Positions 33,139-41,115 of a DNA stretch of 64,000 nucleotides are shown here, piece by piece. Both the position numbers and the translations under genes were made by a program. The notes below the pieces were generated by a model. That model was given only the letters and a program-made list of their open reading frames with translations. It was not told the origin of the DNA and did no database searches. The stretch comes from an uncultured Prevotella sp. (GTDB lineage Bacteria; Bacteroidota; Bacteroidia; Bacteroidales; Bacteroidaceae). The stretch lies in assembly GCA_905233165.1 (NCBI GenBank), contig CAJODL010000016.1:1-64000 (forward strand), in the 5' to 3' direction. Position 1 is the first letter of the stretch. Each line of letters opens with the position of its first letter.

Positions 33139-33185
33139 TATACGTATAGAAACATAGCCTTTTCAAGGTAGATTGTCTAATTTTG
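33139..33185 (+). promoter_or_regulatory. Regulon promoter and palindrome for the HAD gene
   Basis: Core TATACGTATA (33139-33148), -7 element TAATTTTG (33178-33185), gap 33 bp. Confidence 0.85.
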
Positions 33186-33213
33186 CAGCCGTAAATGTTA
33201 ATAGTTAGTGTTT

Positions 33214-33846
33214 ATGGCAAAGCAGAAGACAATCAATCGTGACTACAAAACAGTGCTTTTCGACTACGACGGCACTCTGTTCGATACTGTAGAAGCTGAC
33301 CAGTACGTGACCAGACAAAAGACCCTACGACGTTTTTCCCCTGAGTGGGTACAGGCCAGAAAGGAGTATCTCGAACACGTCAAGCAGTGCCCGTTGTACG
33401 ATGGTTGGCACCAAGTCTTCGAATACATCAAAGCAAACAACATCCAGGCAGCCATCGTGTCTGGCAACAACCGTGAAGTTCTGAACGTAGCCGTTCGCAC
33501 TTTTGGCTTGCAGGAAATCTTCCCTAAGGATAAAATCAATCGCATAGGCTGTAAAGATGCCACTGGGCGAAGAATAAGGAAACGTGGTGGTAATCCCGCT
33601 CTCTTCGAATATGCTTTGAAGCAACTCAAAGAAGACCCTACTCATGTTCTTGCCTTTGGCAACGAACTGTGCGATGCACAGGCTGCTGGCAATGCAGGCA
33701 TCAAGGCATACCATTGTCTTTGGGGTGCAGATGCAGACGAGAAAGAGCTGATGCTCGCAGACCCAGAGCATAAGTGTATTACATCACCACTCCAAATAAT
33801 CGACATCTTGCGTTCTGAGGTCAATTCTCAGAACCAACCAGCTTAA
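33214..33846 (+). CDS. HAD-superfamily phosphatase
   Basis: 210 aa from the ATG at 33214; the GTG 6 bp earlier is less likely. Motif I is FDYDGTLFDT (16-25, nucleophile Asp17 and Asp19), motif II AAIVSGNNRE, motif III Lys in the following helix, and motif IV LAFGNELCDAQAAGNAG. The cap between motifs I and II is helical, as in phosphoglycolate-phosphatase-type members. Substrates of this group are small phosphometabolites. It has its own palindrome-linked promoter and stands alone between the Sir2 operon and the AAA operon. It may clear a sugar or nucleotide phosphate from the island's chemistry. Confidence 0.87.
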   Translation: MAKQKTINRDYKTVLFDYDGTLFDTVEADQYVTRQKTLRRFSPEWVQARKEYLEHVKQCPLYDGWHQVFEYIKANNIQAAIVSGNNREVLNVAVRTFGLQEIFPKDKINRIGCKDATGRRIRKRGGNPALFEYALKQLKEDPTHVLAFGNELCDAQAAGNAGIKAYHCLWGADADEKELMLADPEHKCITSPLQIIDILRSEVNSQNQPA

Positions 33847-33849
33847 TCT

Positions 33850-33898
33850 GTTATATGTATAACTTTAGTGTTTGTTTTGTTATTAATGCCTACCTTTG
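33850..33898 (+). promoter_or_regulatory. Regulon promoter and palindrome for the second AAA operon
   Basis: Palindrome GTTATATGTATAAC (33850-33863), -7 element TACCTTTG (33891-33898). The 10-bp core to TTTG gap is 33 bp. Confidence 0.85.
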
Positions 33899-33924
33899 CA
33901 TCACAAAATCAAAAATAGTACAAT

Positions 33925-35679
33925 ATGAATATTAGAAAGAAACCAGTACGCAGACTTAAGTCAGGAATCGGAGGTCAGGTAGATCTCCCAGGTGAGATTA
34001 TGGACGAGTTCAAGGAGCCTGACACTTGGACTATCATCACTGCACTTGACAGAATCCTTGATTTGGCACAGGACTCTCAATTGTCAGACGAGTTTTGGAA
34101 GTCGGTCAAGAATCCCTTGGCGTTTCTGAATAAGGAACTGGGCTTAACCAATGTCCAGATTGTTGCACTCGCGATGCTCATCGAGGCGGGTGAACCGATG
34201 TCTTGGAAGAGCATGGGCAACTATCTCGGCTGCTCTCGTCTGTCTATTATGGTATATTCTGAGGAGATTGAGGAATTGGTAACCAAGCGCTGGGCTATTC
34301 ACAAAGGAGTCCATGAGATTGGTGGTTTCTTCGAAGGTATTGCTCTGGTACGTGGTGTAGTCACGGCACTTCGTCATAACAAGACATTCGTTCCAGAGAA
34401 GATAGATGGTCTTAATGAGCAACAGTTCGTTGACAAACTGGAGAGGCATGTCGAAAAGAATATGAATGACCGCAATGCTGTATTTAATGATGATGAGGAA
34501 TGGATGCGCGAATTTGCCAAGGCGAATCCACATCTTCCTCTCTGTCATGAGGTCCTGAAGTTTGATGATATTCATGTTCAGTCGCTTCTGTTGCTGATAG
34601 TCGTTGATTATGCACAGTGGGAAGGTTCTGATGGTGAGGGCCTTACCTTCCAGACTATCGATGGTCTTTATCCAGAAGAGTATGACTGTGACTTTATGCG
34701 CGAGGGACTTAGAGACGGGACTCATCCCCTCATTCAATGCGGTTATATTGAGCATAAGTGTAATGAGGGCCAGGCCGATACAGAGCAGTATATGCTCACA
34801 CGTAAGGCAAAGTCTGAGCTTCTTTCTGCCTATACGCCCAGTCACTCAAAGTGTAGAAGGATGAGACCCGATGACCGCTTCCTGAAAAGCCATGATGCCA
34901 TCAGGGAGAAGTCGTTGTTCTTCAATACATCAGAGCAAGAGCAGATTGAGCGACTCACCAGTCTGCTTAGTACCGAGACCCTGCCCTCTATCCAGAAGCG
35001 ACTCGAAGAACAGGGTATGCGCAAGGGCTTTGCTTGCTTGTTTTATGGTGCCCCTGGTACGGGTAAGACTGAGACTGTCTTACAGATTGCCCGTCAGACG
35101 GGACGTGACCTCATGCAGGTGGACATCGCTGGTCTGCGCGATAAGTGGGTTGGTGAGAGTGAGAAGAATATCAAGGAGGTGTTTGCCCGTTATCGCAGAC
35201 TGTGTCAGAACAGCGAGGTGATGCCCATCCTGTTTTTTAACGAGGCAGATGCCATCATCAACAAGCGCACGGAGAACGTGGAGCACTCTGTCGATAAGAT
35301 GGATAACGCCATGCAGAACATCATCCTGCAGGAGATTGAAGACCTTGATGGCATTCTCATTGCCACCACCAACCTGACGAGCAACCTTGACAAGGCCTTT
35401 GAGCGTCGTTTCCTCTACAAGGTGGAGTTTCACAAGCCTGATACGGACGTTAAAACCAAGATTTGGCGTTCCATGCTGAAGGATATCAGTGCAGACGATG
35501 CCCGTCAGCTGGCCTCTCACTTCGACTTCTCTGGTGGTCAGATTGAGAACATTGCCCGCAAACGCACTGTTGACTACATTCTCTCTGGGAAATTCGCCTC
35601 GTTGGATGAAATCGAGGGCTATTGTCGCGCAGAACTTCTGAGTGGCAAGGAACGAAGAAGCATAGGTTTTATTTCATAA
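33925..35679 (+). CDS. AAA+ ATPase with N-terminal winged-helix-like region (paralogue 2)
   Basis: 584 aa, same architecture as the ATPase at 10131-11870. AAA core: YGAPGTGKTETVLQIARQTGRD (Walker A near 373), WVGESEKNIKEVFARY, ILFFNEADAI (Walker B), ATTNLTSNL (sensor 1) and AFERRFLYKVEF. Shared end: ..IGFIS here, ..IGFI there. The region about 85-150 (WKSMGNYLGCSRLSIMVYSEEIEELVTKRW) again suggests a winged helix. The start at 33925 is 27 bp after the -7 element. It leads a run of genes including an LRR protein (10 bp on) and a SprT-like peptidase. The duplication within one regulon suggests the two ATPases form a hetero-complex or have divided targets. Confidence 0.85.
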   Translation: MNIRKKPVRRLKSGIGGQVDLPGEIMDEFKEPDTWTIITALDRILDLAQDSQLSDEFWKSVKNPLAFLNKELGLTNVQIVALAMLIEAGEPMSWKSMGNYLGCSRLSIMVYSEEIEELVTKRWAIHKGVHEIGGFFEGIALVRGVVTALRHNKTFVPEKIDGLNEQQFVDKLERHVEKNMNDRNAVFNDDEEWMREFAKANPHLPLCHEVLKFDDIHVQSLLLLIVVDYAQWEGSDGEGLTFQTIDGLYPEEYDCDFMREGLRDGTHPLIQCGYIEHKCNEGQADTEQYMLTRKAKSELLSAYTPSHSKCRRMRPDDRFLKSHDAIREKSLFFNTSEQEQIERLTSLLSTETLPSIQKRLEEQGMRKGFACLFYGAPGTGKTETVLQIARQTGRDLMQVDIAGLRDKWVGESEKNIKEVFARYRRLCQNSEVMPILFFNEADAIINKRTENVEHSVDKMDNAMQNIILQEIEDLDGILIATTNLTSNLDKAFERRFLYKVEFHKPDTDVKTKIWRSMLKDISADDARQLASHFDFSGGQIENIARKRTVDYILSGKFASLDEIEGYCRAELLSGKERRSIGFIS

Positions 35680-35689
35680 AAGTATTGTC

Positions 35690-36607
35690 ATGAAGAAACT
35701 TATCAGTACTAAAGGACTCCATGACGGGCATTTCGATGCCCCATGGACTAACACGGCAATCCATGAAAGGGTTGACAATAAACTCATGCATTGTTATAAA
35801 CAAGATTATGGAGAAGACATAGTGATTGTTCCTGCTTTCACATACGAACTGTCAAAAGGAGTTGTTACGACTCTCGAATTGGCATACACCATTGACAGTC
35901 CTACTCCCGAACGACTAGAGAACTTCCGAGAGGCATGTGAGAACTTCTATGAACTTTACGGATTCATGGTTGAGAACGAGAACGGTACTTCCCGCGTCCT
36001 TTTCCGTGCCATTGACATCTTCGACATGGCTTCACTTATCCATGCTCTCGACTATCAGAGTGTCAGTCTGGAAGGTGTTATCTGTGCTGTTGATGATGGT
36101 CTGACAGAGAAGGATGCCATCTACTCGCCCTCTGGTTCATATCTCATACAGATTCCTAATATTCCTCACTATCGTATCAAGGAAGGTACCCTCTATATTT
36201 CACCGATGGCAGCCAGGCATTGTATTGAACTCCAAAAATTGGACATCCCTGTTGAGATGCTTTTTGACAACGGATCGCTCCGTGAATACCCACAAGGGCT
36301 GAAGGTCAAAATATGGGATACACATTATGACGGAACACCTGTTGAAGAAGAGGATGACTTTAACGATGATATGCCCATATTCGATGACCATGAAGTTGGT
36401 TATTCAAAAGATGGTAAGATTCTGATAGGATGTCGTTATACCTTCAATGATATCTGTTATGAGGTGCCTGATGGAGTTGAAGAAATTGAAGACTTTGCTT
36501 TTTTAGCTTGCCGCCATAACGTAGAACTCTCCATACCTCGCTCTGTTAGGAAGATTGGTGATTATATCTTTGGAAATGGTGGAGTAATCAATATCAGAGA
36601 TGAATAA
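35690..36607 (+). CDS. Hypothetical protein with C-terminal BspA-like leucine-rich repeat
   Basis: 305 aa, acidic. Residues 1-215 are unfamiliar. The last 80 residues contain a short BspA-type leucine-rich motif (YEVPDGVEEIEDFAFLACRHNVELSIPRSVRKIGDYIFG). No signal peptide, so probably cytoplasmic. It lies 10 bp behind the second AAA ATPase and overlaps the SprT-like gene by 8 bp, so it is part of one transcript. It may serve as a partner-recognition subunit, as the WG-repeat protein might for the first AAA ATPase. Confidence 0.65.
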   Translation: MKKLISTKGLHDGHFDAPWTNTAIHERVDNKLMHCYKQDYGEDIVIVPAFTYELSKGVVTTLELAYTIDSPTPERLENFREACENFYELYGFMVENENGTSRVLFRAIDIFDMASLIHALDYQSVSLEGVICAVDDGLTEKDAIYSPSGSYLIQIPNIPHYRIKEGTLYISPMAARHCIELQKLDIPVEMLFDNGSLREYPQGLKVKIWDTHYDGTPVEEEDDFNDDMPIFDDHEVGYSKDGKILIGCRYTFNDICYEVPDGVEEIEDFAFLACRHNVELSIPRSVRKIGDYIFGNGGVINIRDE

Positions 36608-36980
36608 GATTACAAAGGAAGATATCAGAGTCCGCTACAATGAGTATAACCGGCTTTACTTTGGCAATCAGCTGAAGCATTGTAAGTTTTCAGTCCAGAA
36701 AATGTCATGGTGTCAGGGAATGTACACCTATAAGAAGGAGAAAGACGGCATCATTGAAGGTCGTATCTGGCTTACCAATGATATTGACTGGACGGAAGAA
36801 ACTCTCCGTGAGGTCATTATCCACGAGATGATTCACCACTATGTCAAGACTATCGACCGCAAATGGGGAGGTCTCTTCGGACATGGTCGCCTTTTCCGCA
36901 GACAATGCAAACGCCTAAAAAGGGACTACGGGCTTACTATCCGAATTCACTCTAAACTACCACGAATAAATAATAAATGA
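36600..36980 (+). CDS. SprT-like zinc metallopeptidase
   Basis: 126 aa. SprT layout: YNEYNRLYFGNQLKHCKFSV at the N terminus (the Y-F-x-x-x-L pattern), IHEMIHHYVK with the zinc ligands at about 75-80, and FGHGRLFRRQCKRL supplying the third His. Family members (SprT/SPRTN) are linked to DNA-protein crosslink removal. The protein is short, lacking the C-terminal zinc finger. It overlaps both neighbours by a few bases, so translation is coupled. Its presence beside DNA-processing and ADP-ribose enzymes supports a DNA-damage theme. Confidence 0.8.
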   Translation: MNKITKEDIRVRYNEYNRLYFGNQLKHCKFSVQKMSWCQGMYTYKKEKDGIIEGRIWLTNDIDWTEETLREVIIHEMIHHYVKTIDRKWGGLFGHGRLFRRQCKRLKRDYGLTIRIHSKLPRINNK

Positions 36981-36985
36981 TTGTT

Positions 36986-37402
36986 ATGAAAATGACGAAA
37001 GTATTTTTTGCCCTTTTAGCTTTGATAATGGTATCCTGTGAATGCCCTTATCAAGACGAGTTGGACCGTGCCCAACAGCGCAAAGCTACGGGCGATGTGT
37101 TCCATGCCAATGTGTTACTTGGCACTTGGCAGTGTTATTACCCTATGATTATTAGTGGGGTGGAGTTTAAACAGATTAAGTTCATGTCAGGTGGCAAAGC
37201 CGACATCACGATGGCCCAGCAACATGACACCGAATGGTACACAGAGACCTACAACTATGCCTACTATGGAAATACCCTGCGATTCTCCAGAAGTGGGAGT
37301 AATATCTCCTTAACTATCGATGGGTATTTGTTCCCTGAACTATATCTAAGAGATTCTTTCGGTCGCTATACAATGGCTAAACGTAGAGCCGACGGTTGCT
37401 AA
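36986..37402 (+). CDS. Small lipoprotein
   Basis: 138 aa from 36986; a coupled ATG at 36977 overlaps the previous stop (ATGA). The N terminus MTKVFFALLALIMVSC is a type II signal peptide with lipobox ending at Cys, followed by ECPYQDEL. The mature part (about 115 aa) has a lipocalin-like beta pattern (LLGTWQCYYPMI... QIKFMSGGKADI... YYGNTLRFSR), similar in style to small Bacteroidota lipoproteins. No specific family is recognised. It sits at the end of the AAA-SprT transcript; whether it is functionally linked is doubtful since its product is exported. Confidence 0.72.
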   Translation: MKMTKVFFALLALIMVSCECPYQDELDRAQQRKATGDVFHANVLLGTWQCYYPMIISGVEFKQIKFMSGGKADITMAQQHDTEWYTETYNYAYYGNTLRFSRSGSNISLTIDGYLFPELYLRDSFGRYTMAKRRADGC

Positions 37403-37411
37403 CAAAACGAT

Positions 37412-37948
37412 ATGAGAAAAGTATTATTTCTGCTGTTCGCTCTGATAATGAGCATAGCTGTTAAAGCTCAAGAGATTGAGAAGGTCGACAAGTTCACGTC
37501 AGGTTACATCAACGGAACCTACATGAACAAGTACAAAACCATCGACGGTGTCCTCTATGCTGTCGGCTATGAGGGCACCAAGGACTGGATCCTAGTGCGC
37601 TATCCTGCCGGTAGTAGGAATACGACCTACACAGTCCACACTAATTGCCGCCGAATAGCGCGTGGAGCTTTCGAAGGTGCTGCTTATCTTCGCGAAATCT
37701 ACCTTCCTGAAACGGTTAGTTTCATCGGAGAGAATGCCTTTGCAGGTTGTACCTCCCTCCAGGGCATCTACTATGGAGAGAGCACACCATCTGCCGTCAG
37801 GGGGATTGAATCAGATGGAATCAGCAATGATGATGCCGAGGAGGTTGCCCGCTACAATCTCTCTGGTCGCCCATGTTCTCCAAATGAAAAAGGCGTTCAA
37901 ATCATTGTATATTCCAATTTTACCACCAAAACTGTGATTTTGGACTAA
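37412..37948 (+). CDS. Secreted BspA-type leucine-rich protein with T9SS-like tail
   Basis: 178 aa. Signal peptide MRKVLFLLFALIMSIAVKAQ. One BspA/LRR_5 unit in the middle (IARGAFEGAAYLREIYLPETVSFIGENAFAGC). The C terminus (EEVARYNLSGRPCSPNEKGVQIIVYSN then FTTKTVIL) matches the short sorting-like tail common in Prevotella secreted proteins (Y-N-L-x-G-x-x-V/C-x-x-x-x-K-G-x-x-I). That tail is the best taxonomic clue in the window. It follows the lipoprotein by 9 bp. Confidence 0.75.
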   Translation: MRKVLFLLFALIMSIAVKAQEIEKVDKFTSGYINGTYMNKYKTIDGVLYAVGYEGTKDWILVRYPAGSRNTTYTVHTNCRRIARGAFEGAAYLREIYLPETVSFIGENAFAGCTSLQGIYYGESTPSAVRGIESDGISNDDAEEVARYNLSGRPCSPNEKGVQIIVYSNFTTKTVILD

Positions 37949-38028
37949 TGCAATATAATGATGTATTAAAAAGTAGCATTTTTACCTATTATTAACCCAA
38001 AAACTTTGTACTGATAAGAAATAAAGTA

Positions 38029-38036
38029 TATCTTTG
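38029..38036 (+). promoter_or_regulatory. Promoter -7 element of the Sel1 protein gene
   Basis: TATCTTTG 15 bp before the ATG at 38052. No palindrome at the regulon spacing. Confidence 0.65.
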
Positions 38037-38051
38037 TTGCAAAATTCAGAA

Positions 38052-40442
38052 ATGAGCACAAATACAGAGCAAAAGACAGGAGCGCTCCACCTGAGACTAA
38101 TGGACAACGAGGAGCAGTACAGCGATATGCTCGCGTACCTTTTGTATTATAATAAGGATAACGAGCATTACACCACTGACGTACTGGGAGCTTTGGAAGA
38201 TGGTTTGGAGAACTATAACCGCTTCCAAAAACTCGACAATGCTCTCTCTCCCCGTTTCATCAAGATTGAGAAGCGCATAATGGACAAAGGTGAGAAATTG
38301 AAAGCCAATGATACCGAAGGCGCTTATCATATCAGATTCCATTTCGATAACGAAAAGGAAGAGGTTGTTCACTTCAAGCGAAAGCAGGAACAATTGCTTT
38401 ATATGCTCATTCTGTTGTCATCTCTGAAGAACGGCTATACCGCAGAGTTCCTCAGAAAACCAGTTAAAGAGGATTATTTGGATGATGACGGCGATCTGTA
38501 TAAGAGAGCTTTTGAAAGAGCCAACAACATGTATAATCTAATGATGGTTACGGCAAGGCAACTGATGGAAATGGTATATCCTGCTGGTGGAACTAAAGAC
38601 AGTATCATCAGGGAAATGGATCCAGAGGTGTCTTTTACCGACATCATCCAGAAAATGCGGAGTGTTATTGGTAGTGTTATCAAAAAAAACGGAGAGCTTC
38701 AAGAGGAACGTTGGTTCATGCCCTATACCTTGAATGTCAACAAGAAACGTATCTATCAGATGCACATGGAACCAACAAAGATTATCTATCCTGAAGAATT
38801 GCAGCCCATTGTTGATGCCATGCCACAAGCCAATGATTATGTGGATATGAGCAGCTATGTGTCAGAAGAGATGCAGAAAGAGGATAATGAGATCCTTTTG
38901 AAAGGCGTTCAGATGGGTAATGTAAAGTCTATGAATCTGTTGGCACAGGCATACAATGAAGGTATTGGTCGTGTAGCAGACCAGGACAAGGCCTTTGCTC
39001 TTTGGAAAAAAACATCAGAAATGGGTGATGCTGAGGGGCTTTTCTATGTTGGGGCATTTTATGGCACAGGCGATGTTGTGTCTCAGGACTATAGCAAATC
39101 CATACAATACCTCCAGAAAGCAGCTGAACTGGGGTATGCTGATGCACTCTATCAACTAGGAGTGTACAGATTGCACGGCTTCGGATGCGACATTGACTGG
39201 AATGAAGCACTGAATTATTACAGAGCAGCGGCTGAAAAAGGTTGTGCTGAAGCAGCATACTCAGCAGGATACATCTACGACAGAGGAGAGCATGGTGTGA
39301 AGAAAGATGATAAGAAAGCTTTCAACTGGTTTCTGAAAGCCGCTGAACTGAACCACACAGTAGCAATTCGCTATGTCATTCGTGCTTATCACGACGGACT
39401 TGTTGAGGATGAAGAAGGTGAAGAATACCTGTATTGGATTGAAAAGGGGCTTGAACTCGACATACCTGAAGTATACTTACAAGTAGGTGTATATATGTAT
39501 CAGGATGAGGATTATGAAATAGCTTTCGAGTTGCTCGAGACTGCAAGCGATGAAGGATTAACAGTAGCCAATCATATCTTAGCCCAAATGTTGATCAAAG
39601 GCCAAGGTGTTGAGAAGGATATTGAACGTGGTATAGACTACCTCCGCGAGGGAGCTTATAACAACGATGAAACATGTTTGATGCTTCTAAAGAAAGTCCG
39701 TCCAGAACAATGGAAGGAAATAACCTCGGAGCTTGAAGATGTTCTTGATATGCGAACAACACTGCAGACACTTGTTGGAGAGATGACTCCACAAGCTAAC
39801 CAAAACTATTTCCTACAGTTGGTTGATTCCTATCGTGAACATTTTCATGAGGACTATCAGAAGGAGATTAACAAACAACTCAGTATCCATCGTTCATCCA
39901 CAGACAAAAAGAGTAGATCAAAAAGAAAGATAATTGTCAGGAAGTCTTCATCCAAGAAGGCCCGTTATGAGATAGTCATCATCCTTGCCAATGGAGAAGA
40001 GATGCTGGTTAAGCTTAACCCCAACAGCTTGGTGCTTTTGCTTCTGACCATCATTTGCTCCTTCAAGAGCGGTTATAGTACAGTAATGGCACTCGACAAG
40101 ACATGTCGTTCGGTCATGGCAGAACTTGTCAGACTGGTACTTGGCTATAGGTCTGAAGCCAAAGCCATCGACTATGTTTGGAAATACATGGACAGCTCAC
40201 GAAACGGCACAAACTTCTATAAACAATACTCCAACGATGCGAAGAAGTCCATTGATAGAGCCATTAGTGAGTATGATGATGCTATTCATTTTCTGTTTGA
40301 CAACAATGAAACGATAGGGAAGCGACCTCTTCGCTCAATGAATCTTGATGCCAAAGACATCGAATTACCGCCTGAACTTCTACGGCTTGCCCAGCAGATG
40401 CCGGACGGAAAAGAAATATTGTATTCACTTGAAGATGAGTAA
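38052..40442 (+). CDS. Sel1-repeat protein flanked by two copies of an uncharacterised domain
   Basis: 796 aa from the ATG at 38052. Residues about 285-520 are Sel1/TPR-like repeats (AVQ.. AQAYNEGIGRVADQDKAFALWKK, YVGAFYGTGDVVSQDYSKSIQYL, AAYSAGYIYDRG). Before and after lies the same kind of domain: IRFHFDNEKEEVVHFKRKQEQLLYMLILLSSLKNGY near the start and YEIVIILANGEEMLVKLNPNSLVLLLLTIICSFKSGY near the end, each followed by a helical part. The second copy ends in I-E-L-P-P-E-L. A single copy forms the next gene (40550). It is probably a scaffold protein; function unknown. Confidence 0.75.
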   Translation: MSTNTEQKTGALHLRLMDNEEQYSDMLAYLLYYNKDNEHYTTDVLGALEDGLENYNRFQKLDNALSPRFIKIEKRIMDKGEKLKANDTEGAYHIRFHFDNEKEEVVHFKRKQEQLLYMLILLSSLKNGYTAEFLRKPVKEDYLDDDGDLYKRAFERANNMYNLMMVTARQLMEMVYPAGGTKDSIIREMDPEVSFTDIIQKMRSVIGSVIKKNGELQEERWFMPYTLNVNKKRIYQMHMEPTKIIYPEELQPIVDAMPQANDYVDMSSYVSEEMQKEDNEILLKGVQMGNVKSMNLLAQAYNEGIGRVADQDKAFALWKKTSEMGDAEGLFYVGAFYGTGDVVSQDYSKSIQYLQKAAELGYADALYQLGVYRLHGFGCDIDWNEALNYYRAAAEKGCAEAAYSAGYIYDRGEHGVKKDDKKAFNWFLKAAELNHTVAIRYVIRAYHDGLVEDEEGEEYLYWIEKGLELDIPEVYLQVGVYMYQDEDYEIAFELLETASDEGLTVANHILAQMLIKGQGVEKDIERGIDYLREGAYNNDETCLMLLKKVRPEQWKEITSELEDVLDMRTTLQTLVGEMTPQANQNYFLQLVDSYREHFHEDYQKEINKQLSIHRSSTDKKSRSKRKIIVRKSSSKKARYEIVIILANGEEMLVKLNPNSLVLLLLTIICSFKSGYSTVMALDKTCRSVMAELVRLVLGYRSEAKAIDYVWKYMDSSRNGTNFYKQYSNDAKKSIDRAISEYDDAIHFLFDNNETIGKRPLRSMNLDAKDIELPPELLRLAQQMPDGKEILYSLEDE

Positions 40443-40469
40443 GTTATATTAAGAAAATTCGCCTTTTCT

Positions 40470-40526
40470 TATACCTATACATTCAGCATTTTTCTTAGGA
40501 AGGATGCTGATTTTTTAATACCTTTG
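40470..40526 (+). promoter_or_regulatory. Regulon-type promoter of the second sigma operon
   Basis: Core TATACCTATA (40470-40479) and -7 element TACCTTTG (40519-40526). The gap is 43 bp, exactly 10 bp (about one helical turn) longer than the standard 33. Confidence 0.75.
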
Positions 40527-40549
40527 CACCAGAAAACAAAAGCAAAAGT

Positions 40550-41104
40550 ATGATAGATATCCAAACAAAAATTGAATCAATGAGTCTTGAAGAAATCAAG
40601 CAGAGTCTGGCCGAATACATGGCAGCAGACAAGGAACTCATGCCGGGTCTTGTAGCCGTAGAAGTCAGGCTCAACCAAACTGGCACTGCAAAGTGTCGCT
40701 ACAGCATTCTTCTTATTGACGAAGAAGGGGGCGAAATAGAAGTGAAGTTTCGCGACCGCTACTCTCGACTTGTTTATATCTACACCTTACTTCATCCACA
40801 GGGCTATCAGCGTCGAGTGCCAGCAGCCAAGGACTATCGCGAGCTGTGTCATCTCTACAGCATGCTCTACTTCAGAGATAGTGATGCACTGCTGAACACT
40901 ATCGCAAGCACGGACTTTGACCATTTCCTGAGTCATTATATCGCTCAGTCGCGTAACGCAATCCGTCAGGCATCGCCTCTCGCAGAACCCTTTGCCATCG
41001 ACCGCCCACAGTCACACAATGGCAAGGTACTCATCCCCTTTGTCGCCGATGGCGGCAACGTCATCATCGACGCATCCCTCCGCATCAACAAGTCTCATCT
41101 TTAA
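40550..41104 (+). CDS. Uncharacterised protein: stand-alone copy of the Sel1-flanking domain
   Basis: 184 aa. It resembles the end domains of the preceding Sel1 protein: YSILLIDEEGGEIEVKFRDRYSRLVYIYTLL (compare VIILANGEEMLVKLNPNSLVLLLLTII), then a helical middle, then FLSHYIAQSRNAIRQAS and a final strand pair (VLIPFVADGGNVIIDASLRI). No catalytic motif. It is the first gene of an operon with a sigma-70 factor 11 bp downstream, under a palindrome-linked promoter. A role as anti-sigma or sigma partner is possible from that pairing but unproven. Confidence 0.65.
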   Translation: MIDIQTKIESMSLEEIKQSLAEYMAADKELMPGLVAVEVRLNQTGTAKCRYSILLIDEEGGEIEVKFRDRYSRLVYIYTLLHPQGYQRRVPAAKDYRELCHLYSMLYFRDSDALLNTIASTDFDHFLSHYIAQSRNAIRQASPLAEPFAIDRPQSHNGKVLIPFVADGGNVIIDASLRINKSHL

Positions 41105-41115
41105 ATATAAGTCCC

